Source of the DNA: Terriglobia bacterium
Lineage (GTDB): Bacteria; Acidobacteriota; Terriglobia; JAJPHL01
Direction of reading: 5' to 3'
Length of the DNA: 64,000 nucleotides
Assembly (NCBI GenBank): GCA_021325275.1
Contig: JAJPHL010000034.1
Location: forward strand, 123,725-187,724
Below the pieces are notes generated by a model. That model did no database searches. It saw nothing but the letters and a program-made list of their open reading frames with translations, and was not told the DNA's origin. The translations under genes and the position numbers were made by a program. Below are positions 21,545-30,203 of this stretch, piece by piece (the stretch's first letter is position 1; each line of letters starts with the position of its first letter).

Positions 21545-21778
21545 TTAGTTGCGGTCCGGGGTTCCACCGCGCTGTCTCATCTCGGGAGCGGTCGTAGTGC
21601 CATCCCGCATCTCGGGAGCGGTCGTAGTGCCATCCCGCATCTCGGGAGCGGTCATAGTGCCATCCGCTACCAATACGAGGCCGTGGTTGGAGGTCGCAGA
21701 AACAACCGTGTTGCGCAAGCCAACCACCGCTAAAGCCATGACAAGCGCCAAGATCACGGACAAAAGAACCTTTTGCAT
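21545..21778 (-). CDS. Small secreted/anchored protein with three decapeptide repeats
   Basis: 77 residues from the ATG at 21778 (AGGTGA upstream). One hydrophobic segment (KVLLSVILALVMALAVVGL) acts as signal or anchor. After a short spacer come three copies of a ten-residue unit, DGTMTAPEMR, DGTTTAPEMR, DGTTTAPEMR, then a polar end RQRGGTPDRN. The repeats are nearly identical at DNA level, so they are recent or actively homogenised. The role is unknown; a short surface or peptide-signal role would be speculation. Confidence 0.6.
   Translation of the reverse strand: MQKVLLSVILALVMALAVVGLRNTVVSATSNHGLVLVADGTMTAPEMRDGTTTAPEMRDGTTTAPEMRQRGGTPDRN
21578..21667 (-). repeat. Three tandem 30-bp coding repeats
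   Basis: Period is exactly 30 bases (units starting near 21578, 21608 and 21638). The first two are almost identical and the third differs by a single substitution in the middle and at its end. They encode the DGTTTAPEMR units of the small protein. Confidence 0.9.
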
Positions 21779-21823
21779 TTGCTCACCTAAGTCCCCAGTT
21801 GGGACTTGAAGAGCATACACCAA

Positions 21824-22264
21824 AGGCGTAGCCCGTGCAGACAGAGTTCTACCGCGTACTGTGAAAGCAGTACTAGTAAGAATGGGACTCGACGAGTATG
21901 TCCCTAATCATCTGTCGTTTGCGCTATTACTACCTCCCAAACAGAATCCACGACCTTTCTGACAGCCACCATCCTAATAGCATTTGGGTAACCTAAGCAC
22001 CCCGATCAGCGGCACCACCATCTAAGATATTCATTTTAAGTATATAAACGACATCCAGGGACATTCGAAGGCGAATAGTCACAGCTAACACAGTCTACTA
22101 TTTGGTTACAAAAGGTGCCAGAAATGCCGGTTCTAGAACCACCCATGGCGCAAGACCAATTTCGCTCTGGTATTACTGGTCATGGTCCACTAGAACTGCT
22201 CCGCGAACCTTTGAATTTCGTGCATAATGGGTTGTCACCGGGATCACCGTTGAGGCGTCCTTAA
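21824..22264. other. Non-coding divergent intergenic region
   Basis: About 440 bases of lower GC than the surroundings between the small repeat protein and the ADOP permease, which diverge. No ORF, tRNA or clear hairpin is supportable. AT-rich runs near 22025-22045 and 22205-22230 (CATAAT) may hold promoters, but none can be assigned. Confidence 0.5.
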
Positions 22265-24832
22265 ATGACGTTGTCCAAGCAACCGCAACAAGTTCCAGCC
22301 AATCAGACGCAGTCCGCCACGACTCGCGTCCTGGCCGATCTGGCCAGCGACCTGCGCCACGGCCTGCGAATCCTTCGTTTGAACCCAGGATTCGCGACCG
22401 TCGCCGTATTATCGCTAGCGCTGGGTGTCGGTGCGAACAATGCCATCTTTGAATTGCTGGACGCCGTTCGGTTGCGCTCTCTGCCGGTCCGCCATCCCGA
22501 AAGTCTGGCGCAAGTGCGCGTTTCGAACGATGGCTGGACGCCCATCGTTTCCCTCGGCAACTATCAGGACATCAGCAATCCTCTGTGGGAACGCATCCGT
22601 AGCGAGCAACAAGCGTTTTCGAGCATCGCCGCTGTCGGCAGTTACCCGGTGAATCTGGCCCAAGGGGGCGAGGCGCGTTACGCGCAAGCGTTGTGGGTGA
22701 GCGCGGGATTCTTCGATGTGCTGGAGGCTCAGCCGTACGTGGGACGCGTGTTCTCAGCTGAAGATGATCGTCCCGGCTGCGGGTCTCCCTCGGCGGTGAT
22801 CAGCTACGCCTTCTGGCAACGCGAGTTCGGCGCCGATCCCAACATTGTCGGCAAGAAGCTGAATGTGTCGGGCCATCCTTTTACGATTGTCGGTGTCACG
22901 GGACCCCAGTTCTTCGGCCCGGAAGTAGGGCGCGCGTACGACGTGACGCTGCCCATCTGCGCGCAGATCTCGCCGGCGGGAGGCTCGGTGCTCGATCATC
23001 GGGACAACTCGTGGCTGCTGGTGGTTGGGCGGCTGAAACCCGGATGGACACTGCAACAAGCGTCGGCGAACCTGGCGTCAATCTCCCCCGCGTTGATGCG
23101 CGAAACCGCGCCCAGCGGATATTCGCAAGAACGCGTGAGTCAGTATCTTCAATTGAAATTGGCGGCGTTTCCGTGGGAAACCGGATTCTCGCGGCTCCGC
23201 ACGCGGTACGAACAACCGCTTTGGGCGCTGCTGGCTATCACCGGCATGGTGCTCTTGATCGCGTGCGCCAATCTGGCGAATCTGATGTTGGCACGAGCCA
23301 GCGCGCGTGAGCGCGAAATCGGCATCAGACTCGCCATCGGCGCGTCGCGCGGACGCGTGATCCGCCAGTTGTTGAGCGAGAGTCTGCTGCTCGCCTTGCT
23401 CGGCGCGGCGATCGGCTGGGTGGCCGCGCGCGGACTGAGTCGCTTCCTGATTTCTTCTCTCAACGCCTTCGGCACGCGCAGCGTCGGGTATTTCTTGGAT
23501 CTTCACGCCGATTGGCGATTGCTGGCATTCACGCTCGCCGCCACGGTTCTGACCTGCGTTCTGTTTGGACTGGCGCCGGCGCTCCGCGGAACCGCCATAT
23601 CACCGGCGACACTCCTGGTGAACGGACGCGCCTCGACGCCGGGCCGCGAACGATTGAACTTGCGCCAGTTCATGGTGATCGCGCAAGTGGGATTATCGTT
23701 TGCGTTGATGATCGGCGCGTTTCTGTTTGCACGCAGCCTGGATAATCTGTTGAACGTCGACGCCGGGTTCCGCCAAGAGAATCTGCTGCGCGTGAGTTTC
23801 GACCTAACAGGCACACGCATCGACAGCAACCATTTGCAGGAATACCGGCGCGCCACGCTGGAGCGCATCCGCGAACTTCCGGGTGTGAAGAACGCCGCCG
23901 ACTCTTTTGTCGTCCCGATGAACAACGCTTCCTTCTGGCGCTTGACGTTGCGTACCGGCAGCGCCGGCGAAGGAGAACCGCGCAAGTCGATGTTCAACTG
24001 GGTGAGTCCCGGATTCTTCCAGACGATGGAGATTCCCATTCTCTCCGGGCGCGACTTCGACGATCACGATACGGCGGCATCGCCGAAAGTTGTGGTGGTG
24101 AACGAAGCCTTCTCGCGCGCGTTTTTCGCGGGCGCCGATGCCATCGGACAAACGTTTACGTCCGTCGCGGAACCCGGGTATCCACAGACGACCTTTCGCG
24201 TAGTCGGCGTGGTGAAGAACGCCAAGTATCGCGATATCCGCGAGGACTTTCAACCGATCGTCTACGCACCGGAGTCGCAGCACTCCGTTTTCGAACTTTA
24301 TCAAGTGATGCTGGTGCGCTCGAGCGCGCCGCCCGCCAGCATCATCGCGGCGATCAAGGAGAGCGTGGGGAAACAGAATCCCGAAGTCGGCTTGGACTTC
24401 GACATGATCCGCACGATGGTGCTGCGCGGCATGGTGCGCGAGCGCTTGATGGCCGCGCTCAGCGCGATCTTCGGAGTGCTCGCCGCGATTCTTGCAACGG
24501 TGGGACTCTACGGAGTTGTCGCGTACATGGTGGTGAGTCGCACGCGCGAAATCGGAATCCGCATGGCGCTCGGCGCGGAACCGCCGGGAATCGTGCGCAT
24601 GGTGTTACGCGAGGCGTTTACGTTGTTGGGCGTGGGACTCGTGGCCGGCGCGATACTCGCGTGGTTCGCCGCCGATTACGCGTCCAAATTGCTTTACGCG
24701 CTCCCGGCGCGCGATCCCGCAAGCTTCGCGCTGTCGGCACTCGCGTTGACGCTAGCGGTACTCGCCGCCGGCTACGTGCCGGCGCGCCGCGCGTCGCGGT
24801 TGCATCCAATGGTCGCGCTGCGGCAGGAGTAG
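22265..24832 (+). CDS. ADOP-family ABC transporter permease
   Basis: 855 residues. This is the acidobacterial duplicated orphan permease type: two MacB/FtsX-like halves in one chain. The first half has the typical start RHGLRILRLNPGFATVAVLS with LALGVGANNAIF, a MacB-type periplasmic domain (YAFWQREFGADPNIVGKKL) and a FtsX core (LLIACANLANLMLARASARE, then REIGIRLAIGASR). The second half repeats the plan (SPGFFQTMEIPILSGRDF; SRTREIGIRMALGAEP). No ATPase gene is adjacent, which is usual for 'orphan' members. Substrate unknown; export of peptides or antimicrobials is the usual guess for MacB-like proteins. Confidence 0.93.
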   Translation: MTLSKQPQQVPANQTQSATTRVLADLASDLRHGLRILRLNPGFATVAVLSLALGVGANNAIFELLDAVRLRSLPVRHPESLAQVRVSNDGWTPIVSLGNYQDISNPLWERIRSEQQAFSSIAAVGSYPVNLAQGGEARYAQALWVSAGFFDVLEAQPYVGRVFSAEDDRPGCGSPSAVISYAFWQREFGADPNIVGKKLNVSGHPFTIVGVTGPQFFGPEVGRAYDVTLPICAQISPAGGSVLDHRDNSWLLVVGRLKPGWTLQQASANLASISPALMRETAPSGYSQERVSQYLQLKLAAFPWETGFSRLRTRYEQPLWALLAITGMVLLIACANLANLMLARASAREREIGIRLAIGASRGRVIRQLLSESLLLALLGAAIGWVAARGLSRFLISSLNAFGTRSVGYFLDLHADWRLLAFTLAATVLTCVLFGLAPALRGTAISPATLLVNGRASTPGRERLNLRQFMVIAQVGLSFALMIGAFLFARSLDNLLNVDAGFRQENLLRVSFDLTGTRIDSNHLQEYRRATLERIRELPGVKNAADSFVVPMNNASFWRLTLRTGSAGEGEPRKSMFNWVSPGFFQTMEIPILSGRDFDDHDTAASPKVVVVNEAFSRAFFAGADAIGQTFTSVAEPGYPQTTFRVVGVVKNAKYRDIREDFQPIVYAPESQHSVFELYQVMLVRSSAPPASIIAAIKESVGKQNPEVGLDFDMIRTMVLRGMVRERLMAALSAIFGVLAAILATVGLYGVVAYMVVSRTREIGIRMALGAEPPGIVRMVLREAFTLLGVGLVAGAILAWFAADYASKLLYALPARDPASFALSALALTLAVLAAGYVPARRASRLHPMVALRQE

Positions 24833-24848
24833 CGCGCTCAACGCCCAG

Positions 24849-25370
24849 TTAGCCCAGCCGCGCCAGAATTTCAGCAGGAACGCGCGAACGCAGATTCGGA
24901 TACGCCTCGATAATTCGTTCGATGTCGAGGATGTCCTTGCGCCGCTTGCTAGGACGGCGTGTTTCGTCAGAAGCGGCCCAAGTCTTCCCTTGCAGCACGT
25001 CTTCAATCGCCGCCACGGGAAGTTCCGCGCCCAGCACCTCGCGCCTCGATGCGCGCGACGCGAACGACTAATATCGCGGGTCGGTTTGCAACTGCACGCG
25101 AAGCTTCGATCCTTCCATCGCAAGATTCAAACTGTGAGGGAAACGCTCGATTTGGAATTTTGCCTGCAAGAACGGCTCGATCCGCGTGATTTCGCCTGCG
25201 GCCAGCGCAAGATCAAGGTCAAGACTCACGAGAGGATCGACGTAGGCATTCACGGCCTGCCCGTCAACCACGCAATACAGCACACCGTGTTCGTCGAGAA
25301 ACGAAACCATCGTTTCGAGAAAATCGGCGCGGTCCACGGTTACCGCCTGCCAAAAAGCTAGAGCCTGCAT
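24849..25370 (-). pseudogene. Nucleotidyltransferase-like protein interrupted by an in-frame TAG
   Basis: Two open stretches lie in the same minus-strand frame: 25370-25068 (about 100 codons, LDEHGVLYCVVDGQAVNAYV then VSLDLDLAL, the nucleotidyltransferase metal-site region) and 25067-24849 (SRREVLGAELPVAAIEDVLQ, RRPSKRRKDILDIERI, ending AEILARLG). They are separated only by a TAG at 25068-25070. Joined, they give a protein of about 172 residues of normal composition with the usual family end. A single C-to-T change of a CAG codon would explain the stop. The family resembles MNT/AbiEii-type nucleotidyltransferases; the exact subfamily is uncertain. Confidence 0.75.
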
Positions 25371-25393
25371 GACGTTATTCTACGCCTCTGCGG

Positions 25394-25897
25394 CTACTGA
25401 ATGATCGGAAACGGAGAGTCTGGAGGCTCGGTAGCCTCGATCGCGTCTTCCAGTTTTTCTACGGCCTGTTGGACGCGCTGGGCCAACAACTGCAAGTCGT
25501 CGGCGACTTTTTCCCAGTCTTCGCGCAAAGGAGACCCGAGTTCCAGTTCCATCGTGGCCAGGATTTTCACCAGCGCGGCCATTTCGCTTAAGCCCGACGC
25601 GAAAAAATCGACGCGATCGACCACGTCGCTCGGCTCGCCCTTCTCAATCCCCGCGACCGTCTCCTCGGTTTCTTCGCGCGCCTGGTGCAGCACCGCATAC
25701 GTCATCATCGGCAGCAGGCTGCCGCCGAGAAACGTGGCGTTTTCCTCGCTCGCGCGGCCCATCAGTTCCTCCACGCGCGACGCCGCGGCGGAAATCGCGC
25801 CGAACGCCGGACGCACTTGCTCGCGAAACTGCACAACCGCGGTCGCGAGTACGGGAGGCAGCGAAGTTCGTCGCGGTTTTGGGTTGGGCTTGCGCAT
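25394..25897 (-). CDS. Helical protein of unknown function
   Basis: 167 residues starting MRKPNPKPRRTSLPP, a basic N-terminus, then an all-helical body (VVQFREQVRPAFGAISAAAS, RVDFFASGLSEMAALVKIL, LQLLAQRVQQAVEKLEDAIE) ending in a Pro-rich tail. Spacing suggests a helical bundle or coiled coil. No signal peptide, membrane segment or known motif is visible. It is followed nine bases later on the same strand direction by unrelated neighbours: pgeF lies upstream and probably in one transcript. Confidence 0.65.
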   Translation of the reverse strand: MRKPNPKPRRTSLPPVLATAVVQFREQVRPAFGAISAAASRVEELMGRASEENATFLGGSLLPMMTYAVLHQAREETEETVAGIEKGEPSDVVDRVDFFASGLSEMAALVKILATMELELGSPLREDWEKVADDLQLLAQRVQQAVEKLEDAIEATEPPDSPFPIIQ

Positions 25898-25906
25898 GGT
25901 CTCAGT

Positions 25907-26680
25907 TTAGCCCGTAATTCCAATCGCCGAACGTTGCTGGCCCATCCCCGGACCTTCGCGACGATACGAGTGCAGCAGGTCCGCGCGGCACTTCGTGCAC
26001 ACGCCACTGCGGAAAATTCGCGCGTTCGCGACACCTGCGTCCATCAATTGCCGCGAGTTCGCTTCTTCCAGACTCAAGAACGCATGGCGGTCTTCCAAGT
26101 CCCGCATCACGGCATGACCGCCCGTCAAATGCTGGCGCGGCAGCATGACGAGCGCCGGATTCACGGGATCGAGTTTGTCGAACAACTCGTCCGAGTACAC
26201 AAATTGCGTGCGAAAGTCATCGACAACTTCCATGCCGACTTCGAGACAACACACTTGTATCGCGGGACCAAACGCCGCGACGATCTTCTCGGGATCGCAA
26301 CCGAAGTGCGCGCGCATTGCGCCTACGGTTTTCTGCGTGATCCGTTTCAGCGTCCCGCGCCAGCCGGCATGAATCGCCGCAACTACGCGATTTTCGGGAT
26401 CGGCCAAAAGCACCGGCAAACAATCGGCGGCAGCAACCATGAGTGCAACGCCGGGGTCGGCGGTGATCATCGCGTCGCCTCGTAGGTGCGTCTCCGCGTC
26501 GGGCGCGGACACCACACGAATCAAGTCGGAATGAAATTGTTTCAACCGAACGGCGGTCCATTGGCGTGGAGAGAAATCGGGATCGGCATGGCGCGTGCCG
26601 AAGGCGTGCTTCAGCCAGGTTTGTTTGACGAGCTCCGGCGCACCAAGCACGCCGTCGTTCTTCGCGCCGCTAGCTCTCAA
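25907..26680 (-). CDS. pgeF: Multicopper polyphenol oxidase-domain protein, peptidoglycan editing factor PgeF
   Basis: 257 residues, normal for the YfiH/LACC1 family (PgeF), which prevents or removes mis-incorporated residues in peptidoglycan precursors and has purine-nucleoside activities in other members. The metal-site signatures are present: HSDLIRVV, GDAMITADPGVALMVAAADC (Cys of the site), AIHAGWRGT, and FGPAIQVCCLEVG. The start overlaps the end of acpS by 11 bases, indicating an acpS-pgeF unit. Confidence 0.92.
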   Translation of the reverse strand: MRASGAKNDGVLGAPELVKQTWLKHAFGTRHADPDFSPRQWTAVRLKQFHSDLIRVVSAPDAETHLRGDAMITADPGVALMVAAADCLPVLLADPENRVVAAIHAGWRGTLKRITQKTVGAMRAHFGCDPEKIVAAFGPAIQVCCLEVGMEVVDDFRTQFVYSDELFDKLDPVNPALVMLPRQHLTGGHAVMRDLEDRHAFLSLEEANSRQLMDAGVANARIFRSGVCTKCRADLLHSYRREGPGMGQQRSAIGITG

Positions 26681-27050
26681 GAATCACCTGCGCCAGCGCT
26701 TGCCCGGCCGTATGCGTCAGCGACAACGCCACGTGGCGGACACCCATACGCTCCGCGATCCGTGCCGCTTCGCCGGAAAATACCAGCGTCGGCCGTCCGC
26801 CCGGCTGGCGCACTACTTCCAAATCCACCCAGCGAATTCCGCGACGCCAGCCCGTCCCCAGCGCCTTCATGCCCGCTTCTTTCGCCGCGAAGCGCGCCGC
26901 ATAGCGCTCGGCGCGATTCTTGAAGCGCTCGCAATAGGCAATCTCGCGCGGCGTGTAGATGCGCGACTGAAAACGCGCGCCAAAGTTTTTCAGCGATTGT
27001 TCGATGCGGCCGACTTCCGCCAGATCGACTCCCGTACCCACGATCGGCAT
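26670..27050 (-). CDS. acpS: Holo-[acyl-carrier-protein] synthase
   Basis: 126 residues from the ATG at 27050. AcpS transfers 4'-phosphopantetheine from CoA to ACP. The two family signatures are clear: GTGVDLAEVGRIE (Mg-binding Asp) and FAAKEAGMKALGTG (Glu/Lys), and the C-terminal VALSLTHTAGQALAQVIL. It lies two bases after the cysS stop and overlaps pgeF, so cysS-acpS-pgeF read as one operon. Confidence 0.95.
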   Translation of the reverse strand: MPIVGTGVDLAEVGRIEQSLKNFGARFQSRIYTPREIAYCERFKNRAERYAARFAAKEAGMKALGTGWRRGIRWVDLEVVRQPGGRPTLVFSGEAARIAERMGVRHVALSLTHTAGQALAQVILES

Positions 27051-27052
27051 GC

Positions 27053-28458
27053 TTACGCCTTCTTCCACCGCACGCCGTCTTTGGTATCTTCCACGACGAC
27101 GCCGAGCGCGTGCAGTTCTCCGCGAATGCGGTCGGCGGCGGCGAAGTCGCGACGCTTGCGCGCGTCGGCGCGATCGGCCAGCAACGCTTCCACCTTGGCG
27201 GCAAGTTCGCCGTCTCCGGATGCCGCCCCGGAGGGCTCCAACACTTGAAAGACGCTGTCGAAACGCGCCAGAAGATCGAGCGCGGCCTTTGCGTTTCCCG
27301 CGCGCAGGTCGCCTTTGTCGGCGTGAATGTTCAACTCGCGCACGGTTTCGAAGACCACGGCCATCGCGGCGGCGGTGTTGAGATCATCGTCCATTCCTTC
27401 TTCGAAGCGCGTCACCGCTGCGCGGATGTCGGCGGCCAGCGTTTCGTTTTCGCCTTCCGGCAGCGCGTCCGTCTGCAAACGCAAGCGGAAATTCCGCAGG
27501 CGATCGAGCGACGCGGCAGCCTGCTGCAATCCGTCCCACGTGAAATTCAATTGCCCGCGATACGGGACCGAAGTATAAACGTAGCGAATCGCTTCCGGGC
27601 GATAGCCTTTCTCCTGCAAATCGCGCAGCGAGAAAAAATTCCCCAGCGACTTCGACATTTTCTTGCCTTCCACCATCAAGTGCTCGCAGTGCAGCCAATA
27701 TTTGACGAAGCGTTTCCCCGTGGCGCCCTCCGATTGCGCGATTTCGTTGGCGTGATGCGGAAACACGAGATCCGTGCCGCCGGTGTGAATATCGAAACTT
27801 TCGCCCAAGTAACGCATCGCCATCGCCGAACATTCGATGTGCCACCAGGACGCCCTGGACCAATCTCGGTTTCCCACTGAGGTTCGCCGGGCTTCGGCGC
27901 TTTCCACAGCGCGAAGTCCGAAGGATTTTCTTTTTCGTACTCGTCCACTTCCACGCGCGCGCCGGCGCGATTGCCGTCGAGATCGAGCCGCGCGATTTTT
28001 CCGTAGCCCGGAAACGCCGCGATGCGGAAGTAGATCGATCCGTCGCTGCGATAGGTGAGTCCGCGCGCTTCCAGCCGTTCGATCAACGCGACCATTTCGG
28101 GGATGTGCTCGGTAGCGCGCGCCACGTACTCCGGCGTTTCCACGCGTAACGACGCCAGGTCCTCAAGGAACGCGGCGGCGTACTTATCGGTGAAATCGCG
28201 CAGGCTCAGCCCGGCAGCCTGCGAGTCGCGGATGATCTTGTCGTCCACGTCGGTGATGTTCATCACGTGGAGCAGTTGATATCCCTTGTATTTCAGGTAG
28301 CGGCGCAGAACGTCCTGAAAAACGAAGGTTCGATAGTTGCCGATGTGCGCGAAGTTGTACACCGTGGGACCGCACGTGTACATGCGCACACGGCCGGGCT
28401 CAAGGGGAACAAACTCCTCCTTCTGGCCTGAAAGCGTGTTCAGAAAGCGCAGTGACAT
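27053..28458 (-). CDS. cysS: Cysteinyl-tRNA synthetase, interrupted by a one-base frameshift
   Basis: Both parts are unmistakable CysRS. The N-terminal frame (28458 to about 27850) has the zinc Cys in [10 protein letters not shown], the HIGH-type [10 protein letters not shown] and [10 protein letters not shown]. The second frame (about 27848 to 27053) continues with [10 protein letters not shown] (zinc Cys), [20 protein letters not shown], the KMSKS loop [11 protein letters not shown] and the C-terminal helical domain, ending WKKA. The frames meet at CCTGGTGG (27842-27849), where the expected Gly-Arg-Pro-Gly-Trp-His needs one extra base. No classical slippery heptamer is there. As cysS is normally essential, a sequencing or assembly error is the likeliest cause. 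Confidence 0.9.
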
Positions 28459-28467
28459 GAAGAGATT

Positions 28468-28473
28468 ATTGTA
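28468..28473 (-). promoter_or_regulatory. -10-like box (TACAAT) before cysS
   Basis: TACAAT on the minus strand nine bases before the cysS ATG at 28458, with no ribosome-binding site between. Suggests a nearly leaderless cysS-acpS-pgeF transcript. Confidence 0.4.
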
Positions 28474-28645
28474 GCGTAGAACGATGCGAAGGCCGGAGAG
28501 CGTCAGCGAGCAGAAAATTGCGTGTAGAAAATTGCAGGCGGGAGAAGACAGGTCCAAGGGCCTGCCTTACTCCCGCCAGCGCGCCACTTCGTCTGCTATT
28601 CCTAAGTGCATCTCGCGTGCCATCGCCAATTACGCCGTTTCAACA

Positions 28646-28670
28646 ACATGCGCCAAGACCAGGCGCATGT
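28646..28670. repeat. Perfect nine-base hairpin between glcD and cysS
   Basis: ACATGCGCC (28646-28654) and GGCGCATGT (28662-28670) with a seven-base loop lie after the glcD stop. No T-tract follows on the minus strand, so terminator function is uncertain. The rest of 28484-28719 shows no gene; the words GTGTAGAAAA and GTGCAGAAAA recur on both sides of it. Confidence 0.4.
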
Positions 28671-28719
28671 GCAACGCATTTTCTACACACATTGCGTGCA
28701 GAAAACTCCATCCAACGGG

Positions 28720-30162
28720 TTACTTCTTCTTTTTGGCAAAAGGATGCGCCGCCAAGCTGACTTCCATGCACGTCTTGTGGCTCGGCAGGACTTTCAGAGG
28801 ATTCAACAATCCTGTGGGATTACACGTGTCCTTCACGCGCCGCATGATTTCGAGGTCGGCATCCGAGAACAGCAGCGGCATCATATCGCGCTTCTCGATG
28901 CCCACGCCGTGCTCTCCAGTGAGCGATCCGCCGACGGAAATGCAGTAGGAAAGAATCTCCGTGCCTGCCTGGACCACCTTTTCGTATTCGCCGGGCTTCT
29001 TCGAATCGAACAGGATCAGCGGATGCAAGTTGCCGTCGCCGGCATGAAAAATATTTCCAATCGTCAGACCGTAGTCGCGACTCACCTGCTGAATCTTCCG
29101 CATGGCGCCCGGAAGCTGCGTGCGCGGGACCACGCCATCTTGCACGTAACACGCCATGCCGTACATGCCGATCGCACCGAAGGCGCCCTTGCGACCCTGC
29201 CACAGCCGCTCGCGCTCGGCGGAGTTTTGCGCGACGCGAACGTCGCGCGCGCCACTCTGCCGGCACACTTGTTCCACGCGCGCCTGCTGCTCTTCGACGA
29301 CTTCGCGCAATCCCTCGAGCTCGATCAGCAGCACCGCCTCGGCATCCATTGGATAGCCGGCATGCGTCTGCTCCTCGACGCAGCGCAACATCCAGCCGTC
29401 GAGCATCTCCATGGCCACGGGAATGATCGCTTCCGCCGTGATCGCGGCAACGGCTTGGCTCGCCGCATCGACGCTATCGAAAATCCCGAGCATCGTCTTC
29501 ACGGCTTCGGGCGCGCGCATCAAACGCACCGTGATTTCCGTCACGATGCCGAGCGTGCCCTCGGAACCGACGAACAATCCGGTGAGATCGTAGCCGGGAG
29601 AATCGGGCGCCTTGCCGCCGGTGCGAATGATCGATCCATCGGGCAGCACCACTTCGAGGCCGACCACGTGATTCGTGGTGACGCCGTACGCCAGCGTGTG
29701 GGGACCGCCCGCATTCTCTGCGACGTTTCCGCCGATGGTGCACGCTTTTTGGCTCGACGGATCGGGCGCGTAAAAATATCCGTGCGGCGCGGCGGCCTGC
29801 GTGATCTCAAGATTGACCACGCCCGGCTGGACGACGGCGCGGAGATTCGCGAAGTCCAACTCGATGATGCGATTCATGCGCGCCGTGCTCAGCACGATGC
29901 CGCCGGAAATCGCGACCGCTCCGCCCGAAAGCCCCGTGCCGGCTCCTCTCGCCAGAATCGGCAGCTTTTCCTCGGCCGCGAGCTTCACGATGGCGGCGAC
30001 TTGCTCTGTGGTCTGCGGAAACACGACCGCTTGCGGCGTGGATCGCTGCAGTCCGCCGTCGTATTCGTAGAGCATCAACTCATTCTCGGTGTCGAGGACG
30101 GCGCGCGGTCCAACGATCGCGCGCAATGCCTCACCGATCGCGGACGTGGCAGCAAGAGCCAT
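28720..30162 (-). CDS. glcD: FAD-linked oxidase, glycolate oxidase subunit GlcD-like
   Basis: 480 residues from the ATG at 30162 (a second ATG lies 15 bases upstream, inside the promoter palindrome). The N-terminal FAD_binding_4 domain has ILARGAGTGLSGGAVAISGG and the PDPSSQKACTIGGNVAENAG flavin loop; the C-terminal GlcD-type domain has GNIFHAGDGNLHPLILFD and SLTGEHGVGIEKRDMM, then CNPTGLLNPLKVLP. It oxidises 2-hydroxy acids such as glycolate or D-lactate. glcE and glcF partners are not adjacent, so a D-lactate-dehydrogenase-like role is equally possible. Tail is Lys-rich. Confidence 0.9.
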   Translation of the reverse strand: MALAATSAIGEALRAIVGPRAVLDTENELMLYEYDGGLQRSTPQAVVFPQTTEQVAAIVKLAAEEKLPILARGAGTGLSGGAVAISGGIVLSTARMNRIIELDFANLRAVVQPGVVNLEITQAAAPHGYFYAPDPSSQKACTIGGNVAENAGGPHTLAYGVTTNHVVGLEVVLPDGSIIRTGGKAPDSPGYDLTGLFVGSEGTLGIVTEITVRLMRAPEAVKTMLGIFDSVDAASQAVAAITAEAIIPVAMEMLDGWMLRCVEEQTHAGYPMDAEAVLLIELEGLREVVEEQQARVEQVCRQSGARDVRVAQNSAERERLWQGRKGAFGAIGMYGMACYVQDGVVPRTQLPGAMRKIQQVSRDYGLTIGNIFHAGDGNLHPLILFDSKKPGEYEKVVQAGTEILSYCISVGGSLTGEHGVGIEKRDMMPLLFSDADLEIMRRVKDTCNPTGLLNPLKVLPSHKTCMEVSLAAHPFAKKKK

Positions 30163-30166
30163 GGGA

Positions 30167-30180
30167 TGATTGTACAATCA
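30167..30180. promoter_or_regulatory. Perfect 14-bp palindrome carrying overlapping divergent TACAAT boxes
   Basis: TGATTGTACAATCA is a perfect palindrome. It presents TACAAT on the plus strand (30173-30178, 25 bases before the kinase ATG) and on the minus strand (30174-30169, six bases before the glcD ATG). It can therefore be the -10 of two overlapping divergent promoters or a dimeric-repressor operator, or both. Confidence 0.5.
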
Positions 30181-30203
30181 AGCGACGCGTTCGACGAAAC
30201 CAC

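Noticed and set aside
27842..27850. Programmed -1 frameshift in cysS
   Set aside because: No slippery heptamer and no obvious downstream pseudoknot; an error or mutation is simpler, so it is kept only as an open alternative.
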